NCBI RefSeq assembly: GCF_965237655.1
Contig: NZ_CBDEGB010000002.1
Span: 2,294,001-2,358,000 of the forward strand
Source of the DNA: Poriferisodalis sp965237655
GTDB taxonomy: Bacteria > Actinomycetota > Acidimicrobiia > Acidimicrobiales > Poriferisodalaceae
Reading direction: 5' to 3'
DNA: 64,000 bases
The notes beneath the pieces are model-generated. The model was given only the letters and a program-made list of their open reading frames with translations, did not search any database and was not told the origin of the DNA. Shown piece after piece: positions 16,950 to 26,131 of the stretch (within the stretch, counting starts at the first letter, position 1; each line of letters begins with the position of its first letter). Made by a program: the position numbers and the translations under genes.

Positions 16950-18321
16950 TGGGTATTGGAGACTTGAATTGGTTCTCGTCACCGGCATTGCGGAAACACC
17001 GGCAACAAGAACCGCAGATAATAGTTCTAGTGGTGCGGATCTGTCACAAAATAGATCCGCTAATGCATGCATGAACTGCTGTCATCTTCCCGGAAACCAC
17101 TGGATTTGCGGCGAATTCGCCGTGCCCGGGACTGTCCGAGCGTCGCACGAATCCGCAAGAATGTCTGCGCGATGCGCCTTGCGTTCGCGCGACTGCTGAT
17201 CCAACCGTCTACGGGTGAACTGCTGAGACGATGATGCGACTCAAAGCGGTTCGCTTTGCGTCGAAGATTCGTATAACAGGACGCTCCGACTATGTATAAA
17301 TGCGCGCAGGCGGAACATGCTGCCCTCAGGCAAGTGCTCCTGGACTCTCTGCGGGCACCGACACCGGCCGGCAGCGGATCCTGCTTTCAGAAACCGCACC
17401 AGACCCGTCAATTTGCATCGCCGATCCCATTGCACCACGCTCACATACAACGGCGATGAATCCCATAACCGTGGCCCGCGACCGCCATATTGGTTTGCCG
17501 ACCCGCAGTTCCCGGACAACAACCAATGGCCGCCGATCGCGGACTCCTCTAGAGTTGCGTCCGTGAGTCTGGTATTGCTCACGGAGTCTCATATCGGCAG
17601 TGCGCCCGGCGAGCGGAAGCGTCAGGCGCACTGCCGAGACTCACCCCGATCAGCGGCTTCGGCTTCTCTGCAGTGATCTGAAGACGATCGCCATACGTGA
17701 CTCGGTTTCTCAGTCCGCACTGTCCATATCCTGGGAGCGCCCAATTGCCCGCTGATGCATTGTCCAGCGGAAATTAACGGTCGCTTGTCCGATATCACCG
17801 AGAAATCTGCATGACTGCATTCATCAGCAGGTCCGCTGCGGCTGACGTGCTTCAGAGTCGAACCGCGAGTGACACAGCTGCATTGCATTGCTGTCTCGTT
17901 GCAATAGCACTTGCATTGCTCATGCAGGATCAGACTGAAACCGTCTATTTGACACCTTGGCGCCTCGATCGCATCGCTGCTCCTGAGATCGCGCAACGCA
18001 TCCCGGACATGCACGAATCGGGAATGCTCACCGGACTGGCAAACGAGGACATCGCAACTGCTGTCGACAGGGTTTTGGTCCAGAGGCTGCGCCGCGACAT
18101 CGCAAATGTCCGCGCATGCGCCTAAACCGATTACGCAAGGCTTCATGTCCGACTGGATCCTTGCTTCACCTCCCCGCAGGAGACGCCCTCATGCTCAACG
18201 GCACACGACTCCGCCACAATGGAATCCGGTGCGGTGAGTGCAGCACTCCGGTGAGCTGCCTCACCGGGCAGACGACTTGTGATTCTTCTCAGACTCTCGC
18301 GCAGCCGTCCGGACCGTAGGC
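16950..18321. other. Long region without a convincing gene
   Basis: About 1.37 kb upstream of the integrase-like gene and before the IS1182 element is more AT-rich than its surroundings. Open frames on both strands (for example 17811-18125 plus and 17622-18146 minus) show no recognisable motif and overlap each other. It probably holds the promoter and one end of the two-gene element. A small hairpin, CAAAGCG/CGCTTTG with a three-base loop, lies at 17243-17259. Confidence 0.5.
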
Positions 18322-18325
18322 CTAG

Positions 18326-20086
18326 GAGGGTGGTCGGAAAGTCCGGGGGTGGGTCCTCGTGTTGGGGGGCGTGATCGCGGATGATGGTGGGGTGCGCGGT
18401 TCGGCTGATGGTCAGGGTTCGATTTTCGATGTCGGGGTGTTGGTGGGCGGCCTGCTCGACACCGAGGGGTTCTTGGTGACGTTGGGGCAGGCTCGGGGCG
18501 AGCTGTTCTGTGATGCCGATTTTGATGCGTTGTATGCGTCTGGCCGGGGTCGGCCGTCGCATCCGCCGTCGGTGGTGGCGGCGTTGTTGTTGTTGCAGTT
18601 GTTCTATGGCGTGTCGGACCGTGAGGCGCAGCGGCGTTCGCGGTTCGACATGTCGTGGAAAGCGGCTTTGGGTTTGCCGCTGGAGCATCGGGGGATTGCT
18701 CATGTGGTGCTGGTGGAGTTCCGGGCGCGTCTGGTTCGCGCCGGGATGGAGTCCTTTTTGGGGGATCGTGTCAAGATCGCTGCCAAGCGCGCCGGGGTGA
18801 TCGGCCATCGCCGCACGATGGACTCGACCGGTGTGGCGGACTGCGTGCTGACCCAGGACACGATCACGCTCATCAGGTCCGGGGTCCGCAGGTGCGTCGG
18901 GGTGCTGGGCGGGATCGACGCCGATGCCGGGGCGGAGCTGGCGGGGCTGTTGTCGCGTGACGACTACGACCGGGGGGCCAAGCCGCAGATCATGTGGGCA
19001 GACCCCCAAGCACGGGCGGCTCTGGTCGCGGAGCTGTTCGGCGACGCCGAGACCGTCATCGGGTTCTGCGCCCGTTTCGGGGACCCGGGCCTGGCTGGGG
19101 CGGTCGAGCTGTTGAGGGTCGTGGCGGGCCAGGACATCGAGATCGCCGCCGACGACGACGGAGCCCAGACCCCGCGGATAGCTCAACGGGTGGCCCCGGA
19201 CCGGGTCATCTCCACGGTCGATCCCGACGCTCGGCACGGGCACCGTTCGCGCACCGACCGCTACGACGGCTACAAGCTGCACGTGTCCGCGGATGTGGAC
19301 TCGGACCTGGTCTGCTCAGCGGCCGCGACGCTCGCGACCACCCACGACGCCGCTGTGATCGAAGACCTCATCGACGCCGACCCGGTCCCGGTCGCCGAGA
19401 TCATCGCCGACACCCACTACGGATCGGGGCCCACCCGCCAAGCGATGGCCGACCGAGGCATCCACCTCGTCGCCCCCGCCCAGCCGATCCCGGCCCGCGG
19501 CGACAAGCTCACCAAAGCCGACTTCGACATCGACCTCGAAGCAGCGACGGTCACCTGCCCGCAAGGGAACACCGCACCCATCCCGCCGCCGCGGGGCGCC
19601 AAACGGCGCCAGGCGCGGTTCGCAGCAACCGATTGTGCAGCATGCGAGCTCAAGCCCCGATGCACCACACGCGACGGCGGCCGAATCGTCGAGATCAACC
19701 CCCACGAAGAACTCCTCGCCCCCGCAAGAGCGCAACGATGGACACCGGAGTTCCTCAGCCGATACCGACTGCGAACCCAAGCCGAACGCAAAATCGCTCA
19801 GATCAAGTCCCGCACCAAAAACGTCCCCTGGCGCGGCCTCGACAAGGCCAACCTGTGGCTCGACCTGCGAATCGCCGCCCTCAACCTCGACCGCGCCGGC
19901 CGCCTCGGCATCATCAGGTAAAACACCCGCCCCGACCGGCGACCCCGGCCCCCACTGGCCGACCGACGATGCGCCTGGGCATCATCAAGCAGAACACCCG
20001 CGCCCAACCCACCCCGAACCACCGACCAGACAACCGCGCACGCTCAACAAACAACACACACCACACCCCAATTGCCGACCACCCTC
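18326..20086 (+). mobile_element. IS1182-family insertion sequence
   Basis: Terminal inverted repeats GAGGGTGGTCGG (18326 onward) and CCGACCACCCTC (ending 20086) bound a single transposase gene. CTAG flanks both ends (18322-18325 and 20087-20090), consistent with a 4-bp target duplication. Between the stop codon and the right end, a short direct repeat (CGCCTCGGCATCATCA.. near 19905 and CGCCTGGGCATCATCA.. near 19973) repeats the gene's last codons. Confidence 0.85.
18359..19921 (+). CDS. IS1182-family transposase
   Basis: The 520-residue protein has the family's N-terminal DUF772 region (GRPSHPPSVVAALLLLQLF, SDREAQRRSRFDMSWKAAL). The DDE core is HRRTMDSTGVADCVLTQD (first D), VAEIIADTHYGSGPTRQAM (second D) and YRLRTQAERKIAQIKSR (E). 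A cysteine pair before the end (CAACELKPRCTT) is usual in this family. The GTG at 18359 gives the longest frame; an internal start is possible. The gene is intact. Confidence 0.93.
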   Translation: MLGGVIADDGGVRGSADGQGSIFDVGVLVGGLLDTEGFLVTLGQARGELFCDADFDALYASGRGRPSHPPSVVAALLLLQLFYGVSDREAQRRSRFDMSWKAALGLPLEHRGIAHVVLVEFRARLVRAGMESFLGDRVKIAAKRAGVIGHRRTMDSTGVADCVLTQDTITLIRSGVRRCVGVLGGIDADAGAELAGLLSRDDYDRGAKPQIMWADPQARAALVAELFGDAETVIGFCARFGDPGLAGAVELLRVVAGQDIEIAADDDGAQTPRIAQRVAPDRVISTVDPDARHGHRSRTDRYDGYKLHVSADVDSDLVCSAAATLATTHDAAVIEDLIDADPVPVAEIIADTHYGSGPTRQAMADRGIHLVAPAQPIPARGDKLTKADFDIDLEAATVTCPQGNTAPIPPPRGAKRRQARFAATDCAACELKPRCTTRDGGRIVEINPHEELLAPARAQRWTPEFLSRYRLRTQAERKIAQIKSRTKNVPWRGLDKANLWLDLRIAALNLDRAGRLGIIR

Positions 20087-20269
20087 CTAGGACTGCGCAG
20101 CACCGGCGTGCAAGAACACAGCAAGCGACTCGGACTCAACGAGCACAGTGCCCCGTCACGAGGCGCCGCCTCGGCGCGCAGCGTGGAACCCGCGTTCCGC
20201 GCTTGGGTGCCCAACTCTGTCGTCGGAGCAGAGGAGGGACTCCCGGGTAGCGAGGCCAGATCCGCCGAA

Positions 20270-21355
20270 CTATGTCGCTGCCAGCGCAGTTCCGAGTGCT
20301 TCGGCAACGGCAGTTCCGAGCGCGGGCGGAACGGCGTTGCCGATCTGACGGTAGATCGCACTCTGAGCACCACGCCATTCCATGTCGACGGGAAAGCCCT
20401 GGATGGCGGCTGCCTCCTCAACCGTGATGCGCCGCAGGCGCGGGGGAATCCGTGAGCAGGGAGCACCGCCAGCAGCCAGGTGCGCGTGATAGCGAGTCAC
20501 CCAGCAATCGTCGAGGCCGTCCAGACACACTTGGTCGACGATCGGGGTGCAATTGCCGCCCATCGACGCGAGAAGGGTCGGAGCGGGCCGGTCAAGCCGC
20601 ATCGGCCGGCCCGCTCCGTTGAAGAGCATGCCGGCGAACGGCGAGCGCCGCATCACCGGCCTTCTCGCCGGAGTGACGCGTGCCGTGCACACGCTGTCGT
20701 TCCCGGGGCTGCGCCAGGGCGGCAGGGCATCCAGCGCGTCCCGGACAGCCGGCGGGCGCTCGGCGCTTGTCGGCGTCGGCGCCTCGAACGAGCTGCCCGG
20801 CGGGACGCCGATCAAGAACATTCGCTCTCGGGCTTGAGGCACTCCGTAGCGGGAGGCGTTCAGCAGCAGCACATGCGTCTCGTACCCAAGCTCCGCGGCC
20901 TTGTCCCGCAGCCCGTCGAGCAGCCGGGACCATCGCCGATTCGCCGCGAGGGCCTTGACGTTCTCCATGACGAAGCCACGCGGACGAGCGGCTTCCACCG
21001 CGTCCAAGAAGCGCCAGACATGCCTGGATCGCGGATCGCCGAGGTCCATCTTGCCCGCTACCGAGAACCCCTGGCACGGCGGCCCGCCGATGACGACGTC
21101 AACTTCGACATCGCGAAGATCAGACAAGTGCCGGTCGAGATCGCCGCAGACGCACAAGTGCCCACGCCCGCCGAGATGCGGCAGCCGATCGGCGAGACGC
21201 TTCAAGGACGCCGAGTAAGTCTCGATCGCTGACTGGTCGATGTCGATCGAGTACAGGGGGATGTAGCCAGCCGCGACGAAGCCGATGTCAAGGCCGCCTG
21301 CTCCGCAATAGAGCGATGCGAGCGTGAATCCCTTGCCGTGCACTGTTGACACCAT
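20270..21355 (-). CDS. dcm: DNA (cytosine-5-)-methyltransferase
   Basis: The 361-residue C5 methyltransferase has motif I SLYCGAGGLDIGF, motif IV VIGGPPCQGFSVAGK with the catalytic cysteine, motif VI FVMENVKAL, motif VIII QARERMFLIGV, and motifs IX-X ITVEEAAAIQGFP and YRQIGNAVPPALG. It modifies cytosine at an unknown target. The ATG at 21355 is preceded by CGGAGA. It lies divergently from, and near, a second DNA methyltransferase gene at 22755, as in some Type II restriction-modification systems with two methylases. No intact restriction gene was recognised between them. Confidence 0.92.
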   Translation of the reverse strand: MVSTVHGKGFTLASLYCGAGGLDIGFVAAGYIPLYSIDIDQSAIETYSASLKRLADRLPHLGGRGHLCVCGDLDRHLSDLRDVEVDVVIGGPPCQGFSVAGKMDLGDPRSRHVWRFLDAVEAARPRGFVMENVKALAANRRWSRLLDGLRDKAAELGYETHVLLLNASRYGVPQARERMFLIGVPPGSSFEAPTPTSAERPPAVRDALDALPPWRSPGNDSVCTARVTPARRPVMRRSPFAGMLFNGAGRPMRLDRPAPTLLASMGGNCTPIVDQVCLDGLDDCWVTRYHAHLAAGGAPCSRIPPRLRRITVEEAAAIQGFPVDMEWRGAQSAIYRQIGNAVPPALGTAVAEALGTALAAT

Positions 21356-21769
21356 GGACAATCTCCGTTTGGAGAGTAGGCAGCTTGACGGAACCGGTCC
21401 CTCAATTCGCCGCGCTGAACCGGTGCCTGCTTGCCAGGCGAGGCCCATGGGCCAACTCGTCTCCCGATCATGCGGCTGCGCGACCGGCCACCCACCTGTC
21501 CTGGTGCCGTGGAGGACGACCTCGCTGCAAGTTCGAGCGACCTTTCGCGCGTCATTCGGGGACTTCAGCTGCCGCTCGACGCCTCAATCGAGCACACCGT
21601 CCTGGTGGAGGCGCACCGGGTGCTTCTGGACAAAGGCGTTCCGGCATCCGAGCAGGCGAGCGCCGTGGCCGCTGACATGCGCCGATGAGAAGCCGACGGT
21701 GACTGTCCCATACGGCTTGCGCGCCTCATCCACCGCGTTCTCGACGTGGGTTCGTCTGAACTCGACTGA
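21356..21769. other. Inter-methylase stretch without an intact gene
   Basis: About 410 bases follow the dcm start. One plus-strand frame (ending at 21688) reads ASIEHTVLVEAHRVLLDKG and EQASAVAADMRR, which looks protein-like, but there is no good start and I recognise no family. It could be the remains of a restriction or control gene. Confidence 0.35.
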
Positions 21770-22114
21770 AGGTTCGCCAAGAACTACCTGAAGAACCACG
21801 GCAAGCTGTCGCTGGACTTCCGACTCGGATCTCGCGGAGTGAGGCAGCTGCTCAGCAACGCCGATCTAGCGATGCCCCTCCTGACCAACGAGCAGATGTC
21901 GTGCGCGCAAGCGGCACGCAATCTCGGAAGCCCGTTCAGCGATGGCGTCTACAACTGGAGGCAGCTGAGGGAAGTCACCTCCGCCGTCTCTGCGCGACGA
22001 CCGGAAGTGACACGAGCGTCAGCGGAGAATCTGCTTCGCAGCGACCAATGGGACCCACAGCAAGCCGTCAACGAGCACATCATCCGCCGCCGGAACGCCG
22101 CCGAAGTGCCGTAA
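21770..22114 (+). pseudogene. Unrecognised short, probably 5'-truncated reading frame
   Basis: The frame is open from just after a stop at 21767 and reads about 114 codons (KNYLKNHGKLSLDFRLGSRG, then RQLLSNADLAMPLLTNEQMS, and DGVYNWRQLREVTSAVSARR). The composition is protein-like. The only standard start is a GTG at 21839, inside the protein-like stretch, so the true N-terminus appears lost. Its position between two DNA methyltransferase genes makes a degraded restriction gene conceivable. A minus-strand frame (22019-22477) overlaps it and is an alternative. Confidence 0.4.
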
Positions 22115-22754
22115 GCGTTCAGCGATCGAATCTCTGAACTGGGCCAGTAGTCCGTGTTCGAATTGGCGCCCGGCGATGCTGACCAGCGGCTTTGCTCGCT
22201 CGGCCAAGTCAGCTTTCAATGGCTCAACCGTTGCAGAGGGGGTGCTCTGCACTTCGATTCGGCGCTGTCTAGCTGCTGCGCGTGCCATCCAGACGGTGAT
22301 TGTGCAGGTCAGAGCGCTGTCCGGTACACCTGCTCGTGCAACCGGAAACGCGGCGGCGCCGAGACTGGAACGCTGATGTTCGGCAGCTGGAACGCACCAG
22401 CACCTCCATAAGCATGCGTCTCGGGCCGAATACTGGGACTCGTGGCAGTCGGGAGTCGGAGTGTTCCCGCTGGTCAAAATGACGCAGTCCCGCCGTGCAG
22501 CGTTGTGGGCCTCCGGGAACCTCCGCTCACTATGTTCGCCGAGGATGCTGAAGCGCTCCTCTGCCTGCTGTGACGTCGGCCATAAGGGGGCCGCGGCGCG
22601 TCACGGGGAGGGAGCCGGCCGGGGCCGAGATCACGGTGGCAGCTGCCGCATCGGCGCCTCTCCCCCAGGCGCCCCCGGCAGGCCGTCCCGGCGCCGATCG
22701 CGCCCTGCTCGCCGGGGGGATCGTGCCGGGGCGCTGGCGCGGTCGAACGAATCG
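22115..22754. other. Stretch upstream of the amino-methyltransferase, no supported gene
   Basis: The methyltransferase frame is open upstream to 22461, but that part is Arg/Gly/Ser-rich and not family-like, so it is probably not translated. The minus-strand frame 22019-22477 is the only other candidate. I see no recognisable domain. Confidence 0.4.
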
Positions 22755-23705
22755 GTGGCCGACACATCGATCGCCGACGCTGTCCGCTCCCTGCGCTTGG
22801 AGCTCTCGGACCCCAGTCGGGACCTGCCTCGGATCGCCAAGGACCGAGCGGCGACGCCAGCAATCAGCGAAGCTGTGCGCACACTGCACACCGAGCACCG
22901 GATCGTCCTCGCAGACGCCGCTGATCCCACGATGTGGCGACAGCTCATCGGACAGGTGGACCTCGTCGTCACTTCCCCGCCGTATTGGAACCTGAAGGAA
23001 TACTCGCGTCGCGACGGCCAGCTCGGCTCGATCTCCGACTACGAGGAGTTTCTCGATCGTCTCACACCGGTATGGCAGGCCTGCTACGAGGCGCTCACAC
23101 CGGGAGGACGACTCGTGATCGTCGTCGGCGACGTGTGCCTGTCGCGGCGGCGCAACAACGGACGCCACACCGTCGTGCCGCTGCACGCATCCATCCAGGA
23201 GCAATGCCGCAAGATCGGTCTCGACAATCTGGCGCCGATCTTCTGGCACAAGATCGCCAACGCCCGCCACGAGAGCGGCGGCGGCAGCGGGGCCTGCCTC
23301 GGCAAGCCGTACGAGCCGAACTCGGTGCTGAAGAACGACATCGAGTACATCCTGATGCAGCGCAAGCCCGGCGGGTACCGGTCAGTGCCGCTCGAGAACA
23401 GGGTCCTGAGCGTTATCCCCAAGGATGTCCACAGCCAGTGGTTCCGCCAGATCTGGGACGGGCCGCCAGGCGCGTCCACCAAACAGCACCCTGCTCCGTT
23501 CCCCGAGGAACTGTCGGACCGGCTGATCCGCATGTTCAGCTTCGTTGGCGACACTGTCCTCGACCCATTCATGGGATCGGGCACCACACTCGTCAGCGCC
23601 GCCAAGTGGGGACGGCACAGCATCGGCATCGACATCGAACCCGCATATGTCGACATGGCACGTGAGCGACTCGAACAGATGCCGAACGCTTGGGTGCTCC
23701 CGTGA
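22755..23705 (+). CDS. Site-specific DNA methyltransferase, N4-cytosine/N6-adenine type
   Basis: This protein of about 316 residues has motif IV DLVVTSPPYWNLKEYSRRDG early and motif I DPFMGSGTTLVSAAKWGR late, the beta-class order. SPPY is most often seen in N4-cytosine enzymes. Between them lie GGRLVIVVGDVCLSRRRNNG and FWHKIANARHESGGG, and the C-terminus is IGIDIEPAYVDMARERLEQ. The GTG at 22755 (VADTSIADAVRSLRLE) was chosen because the frame upstream is Arg/Gly/Ser-rich and not family-like. The target sequence is unknown. It probably belongs with the C5 methyltransferase 1.4 kb away. Confidence 0.9.
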   Translation: MADTSIADAVRSLRLELSDPSRDLPRIAKDRAATPAISEAVRTLHTEHRIVLADAADPTMWRQLIGQVDLVVTSPPYWNLKEYSRRDGQLGSISDYEEFLDRLTPVWQACYEALTPGGRLVIVVGDVCLSRRRNNGRHTVVPLHASIQEQCRKIGLDNLAPIFWHKIANARHESGGGSGACLGKPYEPNSVLKNDIEYILMQRKPGGYRSVPLENRVLSVIPKDVHSQWFRQIWDGPPGASTKQHPAPFPEELSDRLIRMFSFVGDTVLDPFMGSGTTLVSAAKWGRHSIGIDIEPAYVDMARERLEQMPNAWVLP

Positions 23706-23883
23706 CCATCACGAGGCACGGTGGCGTCGCTCAACTGCCTCGTGTCGCGGTGGTCGAGCCGTGTCCGCTGTCGTCCGGACGCCCATCGCATTGGTGAGAT
23801 CGCCGCCCTCATCGGAGAGGCGTGAGGCAATGTCTCCGAGTCGGGCGAGTTCTCGGGCGGCATCGGCAACTCGCGGAGTCGGG

Positions 23884-24225
23884 TCACTGAGTCGCAGGCA
23901 ACAGTACGGCAGGGCTCAGCGGGACTGCACCGGCTCGGACTCCCGAAAAGACAAGCAAGGGTGGACTCGCATCGTTGCGGCGTCGGCGGAGCCGTCTCCT
24001 CTGGTCAGCGTTGAGCCCGCCCCATATGCCGTAGTCCTCTTCGTTGTCGAGCGCGTATTGAAGGCACTCCCTGCGAACCTCGCAGCGATCGCATACTGTG
24101 AGGGCGGCGTGGGGTGACTTGCCGGGGCCGATATAGAAGGTGCTCGTATCGGCGCCCTTGCAAGCAGCGTCCGCACGCCAAGAGTCCTGGGATTGAGAGA
24201 TCAGCCGGTCTAGAATAGTTGTCAT
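23884..24225 (-). CDS. WhiB-family iron-sulfur transcription regulator
   Basis: WhiB proteins are actinobacteria-specific regulators that hold a [4Fe-4S] cluster and act with the main sigma factor. The four cysteines are visible in DAACKGADTSTFY, TVCDRCEVRRECLQYAL, followed by the conserved turn DYGIWGGLNADQRRRLRRRR with its basic DNA-binding tail. The protein is about 113 residues, with an unusual hydrophobic extension after the basic tail. The ATG at 24225 is preferred over a TTG at 24231. An 11-bp inverted repeat brackets the start codon region. Confidence 0.9.
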   Translation of the reverse strand: MTTILDRLISQSQDSWRADAACKGADTSTFYIGPGKSPHAALTVCDRCEVRRECLQYALDNEEDYGIWGGLNADQRRRLRRRRNDASPPLLVFSGVRAGAVPLSPAVLLPATQ

Positions 24226-24255
24226 TTGCAAATATTGTCATAAAACAACTATTCT
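24212..24255. promoter_or_regulatory. Perfect 11-bp inverted repeat at the whiB start
   Basis: AGAATAGTTGT (24212-24222) and ACAACTATTCT (24245-24255) are exact inverted copies separated by 22 AT-rich bases. The inner arm covers the first codons of the WhiB gene and the outer arm lies about 20-30 bases upstream. It could be an operator, or an mRNA stem that hides the ribosome binding site. Confidence 0.55.
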
Positions 24256-24454
24256 TGCGTCAACGCCTTGCCGGGAAGTCAAGAGCCGGCAATCGCTGCA
24301 AGATTCTTGGACTCTGATTCGTGCAGTCGCGAAAGGCAGACCTGCGGACTCGCACTGAGCTGAGCTACGCCGAGCACCACTCACGAACGCAAGGGGCCTC
24401 GTCGCTGCGGCAACTGGGGCGCGTCGCAGCCAAGATGCCTCTCATTCGCATGGC

Positions 24455-25003
24455 CTAAGGCAGAAGCGTCGACCTGCATTCCGCACTGCGCACCGCGGCG
24501 GGCGACGAACTCGGGAGAACGTGTTCCGCGTCGGCGAAATTGTTCACGACCGTGCGCACCGTTGCCAGGAAACTGTCGATCTCCTTACTGCTGACGCCTC
24601 TCAGCAGTTCCGCCTCGAATGCCTCGAAACACTCGCGCATTTCGTCGATGAGATCCCGGCCTTGCTGCGTCAGCTTGAGATGGACCACGCGCCGGTCAGT
24701 CGCGGCACGCCTTCTGCGCAGCAACCGACGGTCGACCAGCTTCGTCACGAGGCGGCTTATCCGGGATGCGTCGATCTGCAACTGTCGTGCCAGCTGGGTC
24801 GCGTTCCACTCTCCCTGCTCACAGAACAGCCGCAGGACAGCAAATTCCTCTGATTCGAGACCGCAGCGGTCGATCTCGATCGAAGCGCCGGCGCTGATCA
24901 CGTTCGCCAGTTCCGCGACGGCGCCGCCCAGCACGCCTGTGAGCCTGCTTCCGGCTGCGTCGCCGGACCCGCGCGACGGACACTGCAACTCTTCAGCGGC
25001 CAT
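24455..25003 (-). CDS. MarR-family transcription regulator
   Basis: The 182-residue protein has a winged helix-turn-helix core. LESEEFAVLRLFCEQGEWNA leads into TQLARQLQIDASRISRLV, then TKLVDRRLLRRRRAATDRR (the wing with conserved D-R) and VVHLKLTQQGRDLIDEMREC. N- and C-terminal helices would form the dimer interface. It also carries an N-terminal extension of about 35 residues and a C-terminal Ser/Ala tail. MarR proteins usually repress a neighbouring gene until a small ligand binds. Here the divergent side is 330 bases without a gene, so the target is not evident. The start taken is ATG 25003. Confidence 0.85.
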   Translation of the reverse strand: MAAEELQCPSRGSGDAAGSRLTGVLGGAVAELANVISAGASIEIDRCGLESEEFAVLRLFCEQGEWNATQLARQLQIDASRISRLVTKLVDRRLLRRRRAATDRRVVHLKLTQQGRDLIDEMRECFEAFEAELLRGVSSKEIDSFLATVRTVVNNFADAEHVLPSSSPAAVRSAECRSTLLP

Positions 25004-25331
25004 GGCGTGACGAGAGTCTCGGAGACTTGCGGGCAAATTGCATGAATTGCCCGAGACAATAGTGTGAATCAGCACGATTCTCGGTGCTCTCGGGTTCGGC
25101 GCCTCCCGAGACCGTCGGCAACGACAAATGCAGCAGCTGCTCAGCCCCTTCCACGGTCCCGGCCTGCCCCGCAGCCGCGCTGCTCCGACCATGATTGCCT
25201 CAGCCCGCACCGAGCACTCAGAGTCGCTCAGCAGTACTGCGGGGAGGCTTGCCCGCCGAGCCATGCCCACAGATCAGGATCACTGCCCAGGATCACTCGT
25301 GGCGATATGACAAACCCGCAGCAGCATGCTC
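25004..25331. other. Gene-free stretch upstream of the MarR gene
   Basis: I see no supported coding sequence in these 328 bases. Short overlapping frames are Pro/Arg/Ser-rich and unlike real proteins. It probably contains the MarR promoter. Confidence 0.4.
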
Positions 25332-25667
25332 CTACTGTCCTCGTGTGATTCCTGCCCTGGCAAGCAGGTCTGCTGCCACGCCGGCTTCGCGCCAGGTGGC
25401 GTACTGGATGCCTTTGCGTGCGGCGTAGTTCGCCGCGTGGGTGACGAACTCTGCTTCGACGCTGCTCATGTCCGGCTCGGCTTGCATCGCTTCGAGTTGC
25501 GCTTCGATGTCTCTACGGTCCTGCATCAGCTCCAGCCGTTTGATCGGCTTGACGCCTGAGGCAAGGCTTGTTTGCGAGTTAGCTCTCGGTGCCCCTGACC
25601 TGCGGGTTTGCTCGCCCGTGCGAGCGCCAAAAAGGGGACTCCACATTTGAAATGGGGGGTACTCCAC
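25332..25667 (-). CDS. Small conserved actinobacterial-type protein of unknown function
   Basis: The C-terminal 70 residues look like a real helical domain: KPIKRLELMQDRRDIEAQLE, VEAEFVTHAANYAARKGIQY, ATWREAGVAADLLARAGITR. I have seen similar short helical proteins in actinobacteria but can name no function. The first 35 residues read through a repeat-like segment (two copies of ACTCCACATTT near 25629-25673). The true start may be internal, or the gene's 5' end may have been replaced by transposon-end sequence. Confidence 0.5.
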   Translation of the reverse strand: MEYPPFQMWSPLFGARTGEQTRRSGAPRANSQTSLASGVKPIKRLELMQDRRDIEAQLEAMQAEPDMSSVEAEFVTHAANYAARKGIQYATWREAGVAADLLARAGITRGQ

Positions 25668-26131
25668 ATTTGGGTTTCGCTTGTTCAGAGCGGTTCTGCG
25701 CTGCCTCCGAGCAGTGTTTGTGCAGGCCAGGGCCGTATTTTGCAGCGTAACGCTCGATAAGAGGCGTCAATCTCGCCATGACGTGACGCCGCCGATGCCC
25801 GCCGCGAGCCGTTTCGCGCTGACTTTTTCGCCTACGGCAGGTCACGACGGCAGGTATTTGCGCTGGTCACAGCATCACGGAGGCGAATGTGGAGCATGTA
25901 GGCGTAGATGCCAGATCGCGGTCCGTGGCTGCCTTACGCACGAGGCGAGACGTGCGACGTTGCTTGCTCCGCTCGGTTTCTGAAGCACATCTATGAAATT
26001 CGGGTGCGTCTGCAGGTTCGGTGTGTCCATAATCGACCCATGGGCCTTGACATGGACGACTACGGATGCCCCGTAGCGAAACGCCGCGCCCCGGGGTGCT
26101 GTTGGGGGCGAAGTCTCGGTTGGGAGACGTG
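25668..26131. other. Gene-free stretch with repeat-like sequence
   Basis: The left edge contains tandem ACTCCACATTT motifs like those near 38140. One minus frame reads MARLTPLIERYAAKYG, but it runs into the repeats and has no recognised family. Otherwise I see nothing coding. Confidence 0.4.

Noticed and set aside
17622..18146. 174-residue minus frame and the opposing 104-residue plus frame at 17811-18125
   Set aside because: They overlap each other, have no recognisable motif, and lie in a stretch that looks like transposon flank.
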